From assembly GCF_000744435.1 (NCBI RefSeq), contig NZ_JQLX01000011.1, positions 1-64,000 on the forward strand: a stretch of DNA of 64,000 nucleotides. Reading direction: 5' to 3'. Shown in pieces: positions 27,268 through 37,069 of this stretch (positions within the stretch are counted from its first letter, which is position 1; each line of letters opens with the position of its first letter). Under the pieces are notes generated by a model, which made no database searches, had not been told where the DNA came from, and saw only the letters and a program-made list of their open reading frames with translations. This DNA is from Hippea jasoniae (GTDB lineage: Bacteria; Campylobacterota_A; Desulfurellia; Desulfurellales; Hippeaceae). The position numbers and the translations under genes are program-made.

Positions 27268-28317
27268 TTATATAAAATTTACATGGTCATTTGGATTGGG
27301 ATTTACAATACTTTCCAGCTTCAAATTTAAGGCGTGGAGTTTACAACCTATAGGGCATTTACTTAAATCTATCTGTTTTACCTTGTTTAAATGTTCCTTA
27401 CTACCCCAAATTTCGCTAAACTTATTCTCGTAAATATTGCCTATCGTAAAACCTCTACCTTTCAAATTACCGCAAAACTCAACATTTCCATCCTCATCTA
27501 TATACGGTGATAGCCATATAGCTCTGCATTTTTTATATCCTCTGTCTGTTTTTTTCTCAATAAGAGCTTCTATCTGCCACTTTTTCCAATACACCTTAAA
27601 TTTTTCGTTCTCCTGTTTTTTGGCTATCTGCAGCTTTCTATTTACAATTTCCGAACGAAGCCTATTTTCTTCGTGATTAGTATTAAGCTCATTTTTATAA
27701 ACAGGTTTATAAGATATATAATCCACATTAAGTGCTTTATAAAATTCAGCAGCCTTTTCAATCTCATCTATATTATATTGATTGAAAGCGAACTGAACGC
27801 CAACTGTTAAGTATTTTGCTCTTTTGTTCACAACACTCTTTATATTCTCAATCACCAGGTCAAAATCATTTGATAAATGGGTTTTGGTATGGGTGGTCTT
27901 GCTGCAGGAATCAACACTAAATCTTACAAATCTGCAATATTTACTTATAGCGTCGGTTATACTGCTTCTTTTCCAGCTACCATTTGTAAATAAACCTATA
28001 TCATACCCAAGACCATGAACCCTTTCTAAAAAAACTTCAAATTCTGGATGGAGGGTTGACTCACCATCCCCAACAATAGTAATAGCCTTAGCACCGTATT
28101 CTTTTGCCTCTTTTAGGGCATCCAGCATTTTATCTATGTTAGCATTAATCCTATTTTTCATATCTTTCGCAAAATCTATATAACACCACACGCATCTATG
28201 GTTGCAATAATTAGTTAATCCAACGGTAATATGAACCGGATAGGTTTTTCCGGTTTCCAATAGCTCTTTTACTTTATTGTAATGATAAATTAATTTACTG
28301 CCCGCATCAAGTATCAT
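27268..28317 (-). CDS. Radical SAM protein (SPASM-like), paralogue A
   Basis: The 349-residue protein has the radical SAM cluster motif CNHRCVWC with cysteines 38, 42 and 45. A C-terminal SPASM-like region holds further cysteines (CRAIWLSPYID, CGNLKGRG, CPIGC). The product ends HVNFI, exactly like the radical SAM protein at 39206-40261, and the two share overall order. The reaction on the glycan is unknown; epimerisation, dehydrogenation or ring contraction of a sugar are possibilities. Placement next to DegT fits sugar-nucleotide chemistry. Confidence 0.85.
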   Translation of the reverse strand: MILDAGSKLIYHYNKVKELLETGKTYPVHITVGLTNYCNHRCVWCYIDFAKDMKNRINANIDKMLDALKEAKEYGAKAITIVGDGESTLHPEFEVFLERVHGLGYDIGLFTNGSWKRSSITDAISKYCRFVRFSVDSCSKTTHTKTHLSNDFDLVIENIKSVVNKRAKYLTVGVQFAFNQYNIDEIEKAAEFYKALNVDYISYKPVYKNELNTNHEENRLRSEIVNRKLQIAKKQENEKFKVYWKKWQIEALIEKKTDRGYKKCRAIWLSPYIDEDGNVEFCGNLKGRGFTIGNIYENKFSEIWGSKEHLNKVKQIDLSKCPIGCKLHALNLKLESIVNPNPNDHVNFI

Positions 28318-28334
28318 TCTTTCTCCTCTAAATA

Positions 28335-29417
28335 TTAAATTAACATTTGAAAAAAAAGTATTTTATTCTCCTTGTTGGAATCCATTTTATTTTTATAAAT
28401 AAAATATGAGTTATCGTAATAATTCCAACAAAAAACAATAGTTTTATTATCTTTTTTTACTTTATTTAATTCATTGTATTCGATTTCTATTAATTCAATA
28501 TCAGGATATTTTTGTTGTATTTTATTAATCACTAATCTATAAAAATAATCTTTTTGTTTTAAATAAACACAATACAATTTTCTATCTTCTATGTTGATAA
28601 TATTATTTTCAATAGTTCTTAAGCCTTTTTTTAAAAAAACTATAGATAAAGAATAATCGCCCATTTCATCTATATCGAAACCATTTTTAACTGCTGCATT
28701 TATTATATCCTTGTAATTATATTGGATATTGTATGGATTTACTGAATAATATTCTATAAAAGTTAAATATTTATCTACTATACCGAAATGGGGTGAATAA
28801 ATAAAATTTTCTATATACCAACCTCTTAATATTTTAAGATTAAATAAAGTAATTTGCAACAATAAATTTAATAGAGAAATGGTTTGTCTAATTATGATGT
28901 TTTTTGAATAAATTTTTTTCCTAATTTTATCAGCTATTTTTTTTTGAAAACCATAATATGAAAAAACAACATGCAGCTTCCCTTTCTTTTTTATAAAGTA
29001 GTTAAATTTATCAAAAATGTCATCTAAGGATAAATTAATATGGGGAAGAACTCCATAACATATAAAATAATCAATGCTTTCCTTTTCTATATATTTATCT
29101 AAATTTTCTAACTTATCTTTAATAAATTCAATTTGATTACAATTTTTTGTTTTAAAAAATAATTTTATTTCTTCTATACCATCTGACGGTTCAACAATAT
29201 AGTATTTTTTTGTTTTTTTAATTATTCCCATATTATATAAATTTTTTGTTAATCTACCTGCTCCCGCACCTAATTCTAATACAATTTTATTGTGCAAATC
29301 CATTGTACATTTAAATCCCTGACTTTTTAAATAGTCTAAGTTTGAATAAAAATAACTTTTACTTTTACTATTAAGAAAAGATTGTTTTTTTAGGAAATCA
29401 GAATAAAATTTTTTCAT
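28335..29417 (-). CDS. SAM-dependent methyltransferase
   Basis: The 360-residue protein has motif I ELGAGAG (48-54) and a typical Rossmann methyltransferase order (YYIVEPSDGIEEI, then YFICYGVLPHI). Composition is strongly AT-rich with many Lys, Asn and Ile. It likely methylates a sugar or a carrier-linked intermediate. The last ~100 residues are not similar to anything I recognise. It overlaps the carbamoyltransferase gene by 20 bases. Confidence 0.8.
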   Translation of the reverse strand: MKKFYSDFLKKQSFLNSKSKSYFYSNLDYLKSQGFKCTMDLHNKIVLELGAGAGRLTKNLYNMGIIKKTKKYYIVEPSDGIEEIKLFFKTKNCNQIEFIKDKLENLDKYIEKESIDYFICYGVLPHINLSLDDIFDKFNYFIKKKGKLHVVFSYYGFQKKIADKIRKKIYSKNIIIRQTISLLNLLLQITLFNLKILRGWYIENFIYSPHFGIVDKYLTFIEYYSVNPYNIQYNYKDIINAAVKNGFDIDEMGDYSLSIVFLKKGLRTIENNIINIEDRKLYCVYLKQKDYFYRLVINKIQQKYPDIELIEIEYNELNKVKKDNKTIVFCWNYYDNSYFIYKNKMDSNKENKILFFQMLI

Positions 29418-31098
29418 ACTCTTTCCCTACTACATGATTTCCCAACACCAATACATCCAAACCACTTGTAAAAAATGTCCTTATAGCATCTTTAGGTGAT
29501 TGAACTATCGGCTCACCCGCCAAATTAAACGAGGTATTTAAAAGCAACGGTATGCCTGTTTTTTTATAAAAATGTTCAATTAAATTATAAAATCTTTCAT
29601 TGTTATTTTTTGTAACAGATTGAACCCTTCCTGTTTTATCGTTGTGCACAACTGCCGGAACTTTTTCTGCAGCACTTTCTTTAAATTTCAAGATCTTCTC
29701 CATAAAAGGAGTATATACATAATCTTCAAAATATTCATCACCAAATTCATCAATAATTGCAGGAGCAAAGGGTCTAAATTTTTCTCTAAATTTTACCGCT
29801 GAGTTTATTTTTTCTTTCATATCTTTTATTGAAGGATTGGCCAATATACTTCTATTTCCCAATGCCCTCTGCCCAAACTCCATTTTTCCTTGAAACCACC
29901 CTATCACTTTTCCATCAACCAGATAGTCAGCAATCGCATTATACAATTTATTATCCTCTAAATATCTATATCTAATTTTGTACTGCTTTAAAATTGACTC
30001 AATATATTTGTTATCATACTGCTTTCCAAGATATGGAGATAAATTTGGTAATTTCAAGCTCTTGTTGTACAAAACAGCCCCTATAGCATTGCCGGCATCA
30101 TCGGGGGCAAAAGATACATAAATATTACTGTAAGGAGTTAACTTATCAATTTTGCCATTCAACAAACAGTTCATAGCGGTTCCACCACCGTAGCATAAAT
30201 TATCAATAAAAGGTTCTTGTTTGTGAAGCCATATCAATATCTCAATCACGCTTTCTTCAAAAACCTTCTGGGTAGCAGCCGCAATATCATAAACTTTTTG
30301 CGGGTCTTTAAGATAGTTGCAGGGCTCTCCTAACAAATTCATCAACTTATCACTAAAATATCCCCTCGTATCAAAATTGTAAAAATTAAAATAGCTCAAA
30401 TCCAATTCTATATTGCCATCTTTTACAGATATTAATCTTTTGATTTCTTTATAATATTTCCTCCAATCACCAAAAGCAGATGCACCCATAACCTTCCATT
30501 CATCTTTCTCTGGTCTAAAACCTAAAAACTCAGTCATCGTTGCATAAAACATGCCAAGTGAGTGGGGAAATTTATGCTCTTTAATAATCTGTAATCTACC
30601 ATCCTTCATAAAAGATAATATTGTTGAGCTATTTTCACCATATCCATCAGCTATCAAAATAGCAGAATCTTTAAAATCTGAGCTATAATATGCCATTCCT
30701 ATATGGGATAGATGGTGATTTACAAACTTCACCTTCACATCCTTATCGCTAAACCTTATTATCTGTTCTGAAGGTTTTATGTATGTATCTGACATTTTAG
30801 AGAGCACTGCATTTATGTTAGAGTAAAGCCTTTGCATAGGGTGAGCCACCCATTTAGAAAACCCCGCCCTAAATCGCGTTGCATTCAGATATGGATTCCA
30901 GGCTATTATAATCTCATCAATATCATCAAAAGTTGCATCTATTGTTTCTAATCCCGCCTCTATCGCTTTAAATGGAAAGCCGTTATCATATTTTATTCTA
31001 CTAAATCTTTCCTCTGCACTTGCAAAAACAAGACAATCATCTTTAAAAACCGCACAAGATGAAAAATAACCGGTATTATGAATCCCTACAGTTATCAT
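29398..31098 (-). CDS. Carbamoyltransferase, NodU/TobZ family
   Basis: This enzyme transfers a carbamoyl group from carbamoyl phosphate, through an adenylate, to a hydroxyl group of a sugar. The start is taken at the ATG at 31096-31098, which has AAGGAG upstream. The ATG at 31116 lies over the previous gene's stop codon. From there the protein has 566 residues. The N-terminal Kae1-like part has HHLSH (about 128-132). The C-terminal YrdC-like part has GQRALGNRSILANP. It is expected to decorate the glycan with carbamoyl groups. Confidence 0.9.
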   Translation of the reverse strand: MITVGIHNTGYFSSCAVFKDDCLVFASAEERFSRIKYDNGFPFKAIEAGLETIDATFDDIDEIIIAWNPYLNATRFRAGFSKWVAHPMQRLYSNINAVLSKMSDTYIKPSEQIIRFSDKDVKVKFVNHHLSHIGMAYYSSDFKDSAILIADGYGENSSTILSFMKDGRLQIIKEHKFPHSLGMFYATMTEFLGFRPEKDEWKVMGASAFGDWRKYYKEIKRLISVKDGNIELDLSYFNFYNFDTRGYFSDKLMNLLGEPCNYLKDPQKVYDIAAATQKVFEESVIEILIWLHKQEPFIDNLCYGGGTAMNCLLNGKIDKLTPYSNIYVSFAPDDAGNAIGAVLYNKSLKLPNLSPYLGKQYDNKYIESILKQYKIRYRYLEDNKLYNAIADYLVDGKVIGWFQGKMEFGQRALGNRSILANPSIKDMKEKINSAVKFREKFRPFAPAIIDEFGDEYFEDYVYTPFMEKILKFKESAAEKVPAVVHNDKTGRVQSVTKNNNERFYNLIEHFYKKTGIPLLLNTSFNLAGEPIVQSPKDAIRTFFTSGLDVLVLGNHVVGKEYEKILF

Positions 31099-31112
31099 AT
31101 CGCTCCTTTTTA

Positions 31113-32036
31113 TCAAATGACCTTTTCTCTATATTTAGGAAAAAAATCATTATCAAATCTGTTAGTTAGTTTTACCAGATTATCATAAACTTTTGAATCG
31201 AATATTTTTTCTCCTACATAATAGGGCAAAGTTTTTTTTGAAAAGCGCCGTTTAAACTCATAAACCCCACTTCTGCCACCGCCAAGGAAAAATATTCTTT
31301 TGCCTTCCTTTTTTAATTTTAAAGCAACTTGATGAAGTAACATTGCATTTGTATCTAAATTTATATCTACAGAACCTCCTAAAAAATAATAGCTTGTGCT
31401 TTTATTGTCCAACACTATCATTGCAGAGCGCAGGACACCATCCAACTTTATACCAAAGACCCTGCCGAATTTTTCATAAATAATACTCTTTAAAACTTCT
31501 TTATCAAAATAAAAATATTTATGAGCTTTATTTCTGTTCATTGTTTCAATGTATAACTTATAGAAACTATCCACATCAACCCTACATACTTCAAAGTTTA
31601 ATTTACTTATTTTGTTGATATCGGATTTTCTTCCTTTTGAGTAATCTTTCCAAAACTCGGTTTCTAAATCGATATAAATTAAATCGTTCACCTTTCTGAT
31701 ATTCATAAAATTTGAGAACAGATCAAAATCAAACACATAGCAAGGATCAAATCTTATAAACATGCTTATAATTTTATTATCCAAACACCAATTCTGAAAT
31801 GTTTCAAAAAAATATTGCAGTATCTCTCTGCTTGTATAATAAATTCCTCCATAATCAAAGGGAGTAATGATGTCGTAATACTTTCCCTTAGGCAAAAAGG
31901 TTAATTCATTTGAAATATCCCTTTTTATAAAATTAAAAAACGCCTTTTGTCCATTTCTTTCTATTTCAAATCTAATTGTTTTACCGTTTTCAAGTTTCTC
32001 AACTGTCTTTGCGTATTGGAAATCTTTATATATCAT
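31113..32036 (-). CDS. FemAB/GNAT-like N-acyltransferase
   Basis: The 307-residue protein has the tandem-GNAT pattern of FemAB and BioF2-like acyltransferases. The first half has TPFDYGGIYYTSREILQYFF; the second has YFLGGSVDINLDTNAMLLHQVALK and IFFLGGGRSGVYEFKRRF. These enzymes attach acyl or aminoacyl groups to amines. Here a sugar amine made by the DegT enzyme is a reasonable target. Substrates are inferred, not visible. Confidence 0.7.
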   Translation of the reverse strand: MIYKDFQYAKTVEKLENGKTIRFEIERNGQKAFFNFIKRDISNELTFLPKGKYYDIITPFDYGGIYYTSREILQYFFETFQNWCLDNKIISMFIRFDPCYVFDFDLFSNFMNIRKVNDLIYIDLETEFWKDYSKGRKSDINKISKLNFEVCRVDVDSFYKLYIETMNRNKAHKYFYFDKEVLKSIIYEKFGRVFGIKLDGVLRSAMIVLDNKSTSYYFLGGSVDINLDTNAMLLHQVALKLKKEGKRIFFLGGGRSGVYEFKRRFSKKTLPYYVGEKIFDSKVYDNLVKLTNRFDNDFFPKYREKVI

Positions 32037-32069
32037 ATTTTATTTATATACCCTACCAATTTTTTATCT

Positions 32070-33491
32070 CTACTTCACTTCCTCAATATCCCTACATCCC
32101 CACTCTGGGTAAAACTTTCTTATGTATCTATTTAGTTCAATCTCGGCTTGAGTGTAAACTCTTTTTTTCCCTTTTGTTGCTATACCCACTATCATTCCTG
32201 CTGCTACGGTGTTATTTGTTAATTTATCTATCAAAATAAAAGCACCAGTGTTTTTATTTTCCTCATAAAAGTCAAATGCTACTTCCTCATTTAAATCTAT
32301 TTTTACCCTTGCAATATCGTTTAACTTTAAAGTGTAAACCCTCTCCTTTTCAAGTGTATGCACATCTCTTCTATACAAGACTCTACTAATTCTTGCAATT
32401 GTTTCTTTAGTATAAATTTTCAGTATATATTCCTGGTTTTCTAATTCTTTATCAAAAACAATTAGCATAGCTTCAAAGCTGTTAGAAACATAGGGTAGAG
32501 ACTCATCTGGCTTACAAATTAAATCTCCTCTACTTACGTCAATATCTTCATAAGTTGTAAATGTTATACACCCTTTTTTATAAACTTCTTCTCTGTCAGA
32601 AATAGGTATAATATTCTTTACTTTTGCTCTTTGCTTTGATGGATAAACTACTATTTCATCGTTCTCTTTTATTTTTCCCCCAACTATCTCGCCACAATAT
32701 CCCCTAAAATCTAAGTTGGCTCTATTTACATATTGGACTGGAAAACGAAAGTTTATATTGTCATAACTGATAGAAATAACGGAAAGATCATCTAAATACT
32801 CTAATAATGATTTACCTTCATACCAAGGCATATTGTATGATTTTTTTACAACATTATCTCCCTTTAGAGCACTAATTGGAATGAAATCTATTTTGTAGTT
32901 TAAATTCTTGTATGGAAGAGCTAATCTTAATTTGTCGAACATTTGAATAAAATCTTTTTTTATTTTTTCAAAAACTTCCTGTTTGTAGTCAATCAAGTCC
33001 ATTTTATTGACAGCGACTAATATATGTTGAATACCCATTAGGGTTACAATAAAAGAATGCCTTTTTGTTTGAGTTAAAACGCCTTTTCTTGCATCTATCA
33101 AAATAATAGCTAACTCGGCATTACTTGCACCTGTTGCCATATTTCTTGTGTATTGCTCATGCCCTGGTGTATCAGCTATTATGTATTTTCTTTTATTCGT
33201 ATAAAAATATCTATATGCAACATCTATCGTAATACCTTGAAGTTTTTCGTCCTTCAGGCCATCAACCAATAAAGCAAAGTCCATCTCATCTGTTGTACCG
33301 TATTTTTTTGTTTCATACTTTGCTTTTTCTATTTGATCTTCAAATGCTGCTTTTGTTTCATATAACAACCTTCCTATTAGAGTTGATTTTCCATCATCTA
33401 CGCTTCCACATGTAATAAACCTTAGCGATTCTTTATTTGCATCGGCTTTTAGGTAATTTCTAATAGAATCAATAGAATTAATAGATTGCAT
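32070..33491 (-). CDS. cysN: Sulfate adenylyltransferase subunit 1 (GTPase)
   Basis: With CysD this protein makes adenosine 5'-phosphosulfate (APS); GTP hydrolysis pulls the reaction forward. The 473-residue protein has P-loop GSVDDGKST (29-37), DTPGH (107-111) and NKMD (162-165). Beta-barrel domains follow, as in EF-Tu-like CysN. Together with cysD and cysC it gives a complete PAPS supply. No PAPS reductase gene is seen here. Assimilatory use is therefore less likely than supplying sulfotransferases. Confidence 0.94.
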   Translation of the reverse strand: MQSINSIDSIRNYLKADANKESLRFITCGSVDDGKSTLIGRLLYETKAAFEDQIEKAKYETKKYGTTDEMDFALLVDGLKDEKLQGITIDVAYRYFYTNKRKYIIADTPGHEQYTRNMATGASNAELAIILIDARKGVLTQTKRHSFIVTLMGIQHILVAVNKMDLIDYKQEVFEKIKKDFIQMFDKLRLALPYKNLNYKIDFIPISALKGDNVVKKSYNMPWYEGKSLLEYLDDLSVISISYDNINFRFPVQYVNRANLDFRGYCGEIVGGKIKENDEIVVYPSKQRAKVKNIIPISDREEVYKKGCITFTTYEDIDVSRGDLICKPDESLPYVSNSFEAMLIVFDKELENQEYILKIYTKETIARISRVLYRRDVHTLEKERVYTLKLNDIARVKIDLNEEVAFDFYEENKNTGAFILIDKLTNNTVAAGMIVGIATKGKKRVYTQAEIELNRYIRKFYPEWGCRDIEEVK

Positions 33492-33554
33492 CTTTAAAAA
33501 TCCTTATATTGCTTGGCAATGTCATTGTTTGTGATATTTTTATGTTGACTATAT

Positions 33555-34454
33555 CTAAAAATACCCCTCTTTTTTCTTTTCCTCCATGCTTGCACCCTCA
33601 TCTTTGTCTATTAATCTTCCAGCTCTTTCGCTTCTATTTGTAAGCAATGTTTCCTTTATTATTTCTTCAAGTGTTGTTGCTTTTGAATTTATTGCTCCTG
33701 TTAGAGGGTAACACCCAAGAGTCCTAAATCTAACCCACTCTTTTTTTGCTTTTTTTCTTAAATCGTGTGGTACTCTATCATCATCTACCAATATCTTTGT
33801 TCCCTCAAACTCTGTTACCAATCTTTCCTTTGCAAAATACAACGGAACTATAGGAATATTTTCCTTATAAATATAAAACCATATATCAAGTTCTGTCCAG
33901 TTTGATAATGGGAAAACCCTTACACTTTCTCCTTTGTTTATGTGTGTATTGTATAAATTCCACAGTTCTGGTCTTTGATTTTTTGGATCCCACCTGTGGT
34001 TTTTGTCTCTAAAACTAAAAATCCTCTCTTTTGCTCTACTTGCCTCCTCATCTCTTCTTGCTCCACCAATTACTGCATCGAATTTATATTTGCTAAGAGC
34101 TTTTTTTAAAGCTTGCGTTTTCATTATCTCTGTATGAACTTTGCTTCCATGGATAAATGGATTGATTCCCATTTCTTTACCATCTTCATTTACATAGACA
34201 ATCAATTCAACTCCCAATTCCTTTGCCCTTCTGTCTCTAAACTCTATCATTTCTCTAAATTTCCACATTGTATCTATATGTAGAAGTGAAATTGGTGGTT
34301 TTGCTGGATAAAAAGCTTTCATTAGTAAATGAAGCAATACAGAACTATCTTTGCCTATACTATACATCATTACAGGGTTTTTGAAGGTTGCCGATACTTC
34401 TCTGATGATGTATATGGATTCTGATTCTAATTCTTTTAAATTTTCATCTAACAT
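33555..34454 (-). CDS. cysD: Sulfate adenylyltransferase subunit 2
   Basis: This is the catalytic subunit of ATP sulfurylase. The 299-residue protein has the PP-loop motif SIGKDSS (32-38) for [20 protein letters not shown] and the LGCYPLTGA segment near the C-terminus. Length is standard. It overlaps cysC by 11 bases and precedes cysN by a 63-base gap without an obvious promoter. Order on the strand is cysC-cysD-cysN. Confidence 0.95.
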   Translation of the reverse strand: MLDENLKELESESIYIIREVSATFKNPVMMYSIGKDSSVLLHLLMKAFYPAKPPISLLHIDTMWKFREMIEFRDRRAKELGVELIVYVNEDGKEMGINPFIHGSKVHTEIMKTQALKKALSKYKFDAVIGGARRDEEASRAKERIFSFRDKNHRWDPKNQRPELWNLYNTHINKGESVRVFPLSNWTELDIWFYIYKENIPIVPLYFAKERLVTEFEGTKILVDDDRVPHDLRKKAKKEWVRFRTLGCYPLTGAINSKATTLEEIIKETLLTNRSERAGRLIDKDEGASMEEKKKEGYF

Positions 34455-35073
34455 TAATGTAACCTTTGTTTACTAAAAAGCTAAAAATACTCTTGCTTGC
34501 ATCATCTGCTGACATTTTAATGGTTTTTATGTGAATATCGGGATGCAATGGAGGCTCATAGGGTGCATCAATACCGGTAAAGTTTTTTATAATGCCACTT
34601 CTTGCTTTTTTATATAATCCCTTTACATCTCTTTGCTCACAAACTTCAATTGGCGTATCTATATATATTTCTACAAATTCCCCAGCCTCCAAAATGCTTT
34701 TAGCAAATTCTCTATCTTTCCTGTATGGGGATATCAAGGCAACTAATACTATCAAACCACTATCTACAAACAGCTTTGCAACCTCTGTAACCCTTCTTAT
34801 ATTCTCTTTTCTACTGTGTTCATCAAATCCTAAATCTCTATTTAATCCATGCCTTATATTATCACCATCCAATAAATAAGTAAGATTTTTATTATTGAAC
34901 AATAACGATTCAACTTTATTAGCAATAGTTGTCTTCCCACTGCCACTCAAACCAGTAAACCACAACACGCACGGTTTTTGATTGGTAAGTTGCATTCGAT
35001 GATGTTTAGTGATGCGGGTTTTATACCAAAAAACATTATTACTGATAACTCGATTTTCAAATATTTTTCCCAC
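34444..35073 (-). CDS. cysC: Adenylylsulfate (APS) kinase
   Basis: This enzyme phosphorylates APS to PAPS, the sulfotransferase donor. The 209-residue protein has P-loop GLSGSGKTT (41-49), the [15 protein letters not shown] motif and [17 protein letters not shown]. The start is GTG at 35071-35073, placed by AGGAG six bases upstream; the nearby ATG is out of frame. An N-terminal extension of about 30 residues precedes the kinase core. Confidence 0.95.
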   Translation of the reverse strand: MGKIFENRVISNNVFWYKTRITKHHRMQLTNQKPCVLWFTGLSGSGKTTIANKVESLLFNNKNLTYLLDGDNIRHGLNRDLGFDEHSRKENIRRVTEVAKLFVDSGLIVLVALISPYRKDREFAKSILEAGEFVEIYIDTPIEVCEQRDVKGLYKKARSGIIKNFTGIDAPYEPPLHPDIHIKTIKMSADDASKSIFSFLVNKGYINVR

Positions 35074-35122
35074 AACATACTCCTATCAAATAATGAGCCA
35101 TTTTGTATATATAAAGTTAGAG

Positions 35123-36177
35123 TTAAGTAATTATTGCATCCAACTCAATAACCTTTTTACCAAATAACTCTTTTTCATCCAAACCTTTTTGATAAGGACC
35201 TTTTACAATACAATCAACTTTGTCTAAATACTTTTCTTTAAACTCATCTCTATTCACTATATCGATACCCTTAAATTTTCCTTTTTTAAAATCATCTATG
35301 AAGCAAACAATATTTAAAAACTCTTTTAATTTTTCATAAGCAATACTTCCTGCTCTTTCTGTACCAAATATAGCAATGTTATCATTTTTTAATATACCTA
35401 TCTTATTTATTAGAGAAGTATACAATTCTCTTTGTATATATCTTTTTTTCAGCTTTTCATTTTTTACAATATTTAAATAATTCCCCTGAAAAGGAACCAA
35501 AAAATTAACATCTTTTAATTTTTTAAAAATAGTTATTAATCCAATGTCATCATCAATTATATCTAATATCTTTAGCTTATTTAAATTTTGTTCATTATAT
35601 ACAACTTCTTTATTTTCCATACTTTTCTTGCTCAGCCACATCCCTTCTATTTTGTAACAATTTGCTTTTGCCAAATCTTCAAAAAAAATGGGATGATAGC
35701 TATAGAACCCATGATTTAATTGTCCCTGCATAGGGGTTGAAAGAATAATGTAACCATGCGTTTTACATAAATATGAATATTTTTAAAAACATTATACTGA
35801 TTAAATATATGTTCGGTAGTTCCAAGATTTAATACTATATCATACTGATTGCTAAACCCATACTCTTCCTTTAAATCATAATTTAAATCAAAATCTTTGG
35901 CGCCAAAATACCCATCAGTATCAATAAAATCAATTTCTTTAAAACCCAAATATTCCCAAAACCACTTGGAAGAATATCTTCCATTTTCAAAATATTTATT
36001 TAAATCAAAGTCTTCTATATTTAAAATCTTCAAAAAATTTTCATGTTGGTTAATATCATCAAAAAGATAATCAATACTTCCTAAAGTCACTATTGAGTTT
36101 CTATTTTTTACATCTTTAAAAAAATCCTTTAAAAATAAAAATCGATTCATTCTCGGATGTAATTTTTTTGTTTTCAT
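35123..36177 (-). pseudogene. Methyltransferase-like gene with IDDxK module, single-base frameshift
   Basis: Two ORFs together cover one protein. The first (36177 to about 35716) has a methyltransferase-like SAM region with DIVLNLGTTEHIFNQYNVFKNIH. The second (35731 to 35123) continues QLNHGFYSYHPIFFEDLA, typical of the same protein family, and ends with the Rossmann-like module (IAIFGTERAGS and FIDDFK). The join lies at about 35750, where an AAAA run needs one more A to read VKTHGYIILSTPMQG. Start at 36177 is chosen for GAGGA eight bases upstream. It may be a true mutation, a phase state or a sequencing error. Confidence 0.75.
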
Positions 36178-36195
36178 AATACATATCCTCATATT

Positions 36196-37047
36196 TTAAA
36201 GACTATTATAAAATTCAATCTCTTCTGATAAGATTCCTTCTATTTTGCTTCTAATATCTTTATCTATATTAGAATATTTGTTTAAATGAGATGATGTTAA
36301 GTTTGATGACATTTGTATTCCCCCTTCTTCTGTAATATCTTTATAAATGTTTGTATTTAATTTATTTAATATTTCCTTTTTGGAAACATCCATATTTAAA
36401 AATTTTAATATTTTTGATAATACATTAACTGGTTGTTTAAGCAAATTTTCAAATTTAATTATTAAGTATTTACCTTTATATATATTGTTTAAATAATGAA
36501 GAGTGCTTTTAAACGCTAACTTATACAGAATTGCTCTTTGTTCAATAATTTCCATTTGACCTAAATATACGTTTAAATTTTTGGGTAGCATTAAAGAAAA
36601 CTTTGAATAGACCATTTCTAATTTTTTTAAAAAAAGTTTGTAATTATCAGATACTTCCACAAATTTTTTTTGACTAGCAGAAATAACATTTTCTATAGGT
36701 TCTCTAATTATTAAAATTGGTGTAAATCTTTTTATTACATCTAAATCACTATATAGTAAAAGAGTTTGTAAAGGCATTTTGTATATAAATTTATTTATAT
36801 CCTCAACTCTCTTATAACATTTTTTTTTGCCAAAAATATTTGTAATGTCATTTGATATATAATATTTAATGAAATTTGAATAAAGATAAACATCTTTAGA
36901 TAATTTTTTCAATATTTCAGCCTGAATATTGGTTGGAAGTGTACAAATGTTTTTATATTTACCCAATTCATTTCTCAATATTGTTGTTCCACTCCTACCT
37001 ATAAAATTCAAAATGACATATTCTTTAATTGGCATCAAAAATTCCAT
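36196..37047 (-). CDS. Sulfotransferase
   Basis: The 283-residue protein transfers sulfate from PAPS to a hydroxyl group. The 5'-phosphosulfate loop IGRSGTT is at 16-22 and the 3'-phosphate site IREPIENVISAS at about 114-125. KYLIIKFENLLKQPVNVLSKILKFLNM is the usual C-terminal segment. It is encoded next to the cysCDN genes and a frameshifted methyltransferase. Target is presumably a glycan sugar; it has no IDDxK module. AAGGAG lies two bases before the ATG, which is close. Confidence 0.82.
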   Translation of the reverse strand: MEFLMPIKEYVILNFIGRSGTTILRNELGKYKNICTLPTNIQAEILKKLSKDVYLYSNFIKYYISNDITNIFGKKKCYKRVEDINKFIYKMPLQTLLLYSDLDVIKRFTPILIIREPIENVISASQKKFVEVSDNYKLFLKKLEMVYSKFSLMLPKNLNVYLGQMEIIEQRAILYKLAFKSTLHYLNNIYKGKYLIIKFENLLKQPVNVLSKILKFLNMDVSKKEILNKLNTNIYKDITEEGGIQMSSNLTSSHLNKYSNIDKDIRSKIEGILSEEIEFYNSL

Positions 37048-37069
37048 ATCTCCTTAACTAACTTCTTAA

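Noticed and set aside
31099-31116. Upstream start for the carbamoyltransferase
   Set aside because: The ATG at 31116 has no ribosome site, and AAGGAG fits the ATG at 31098.
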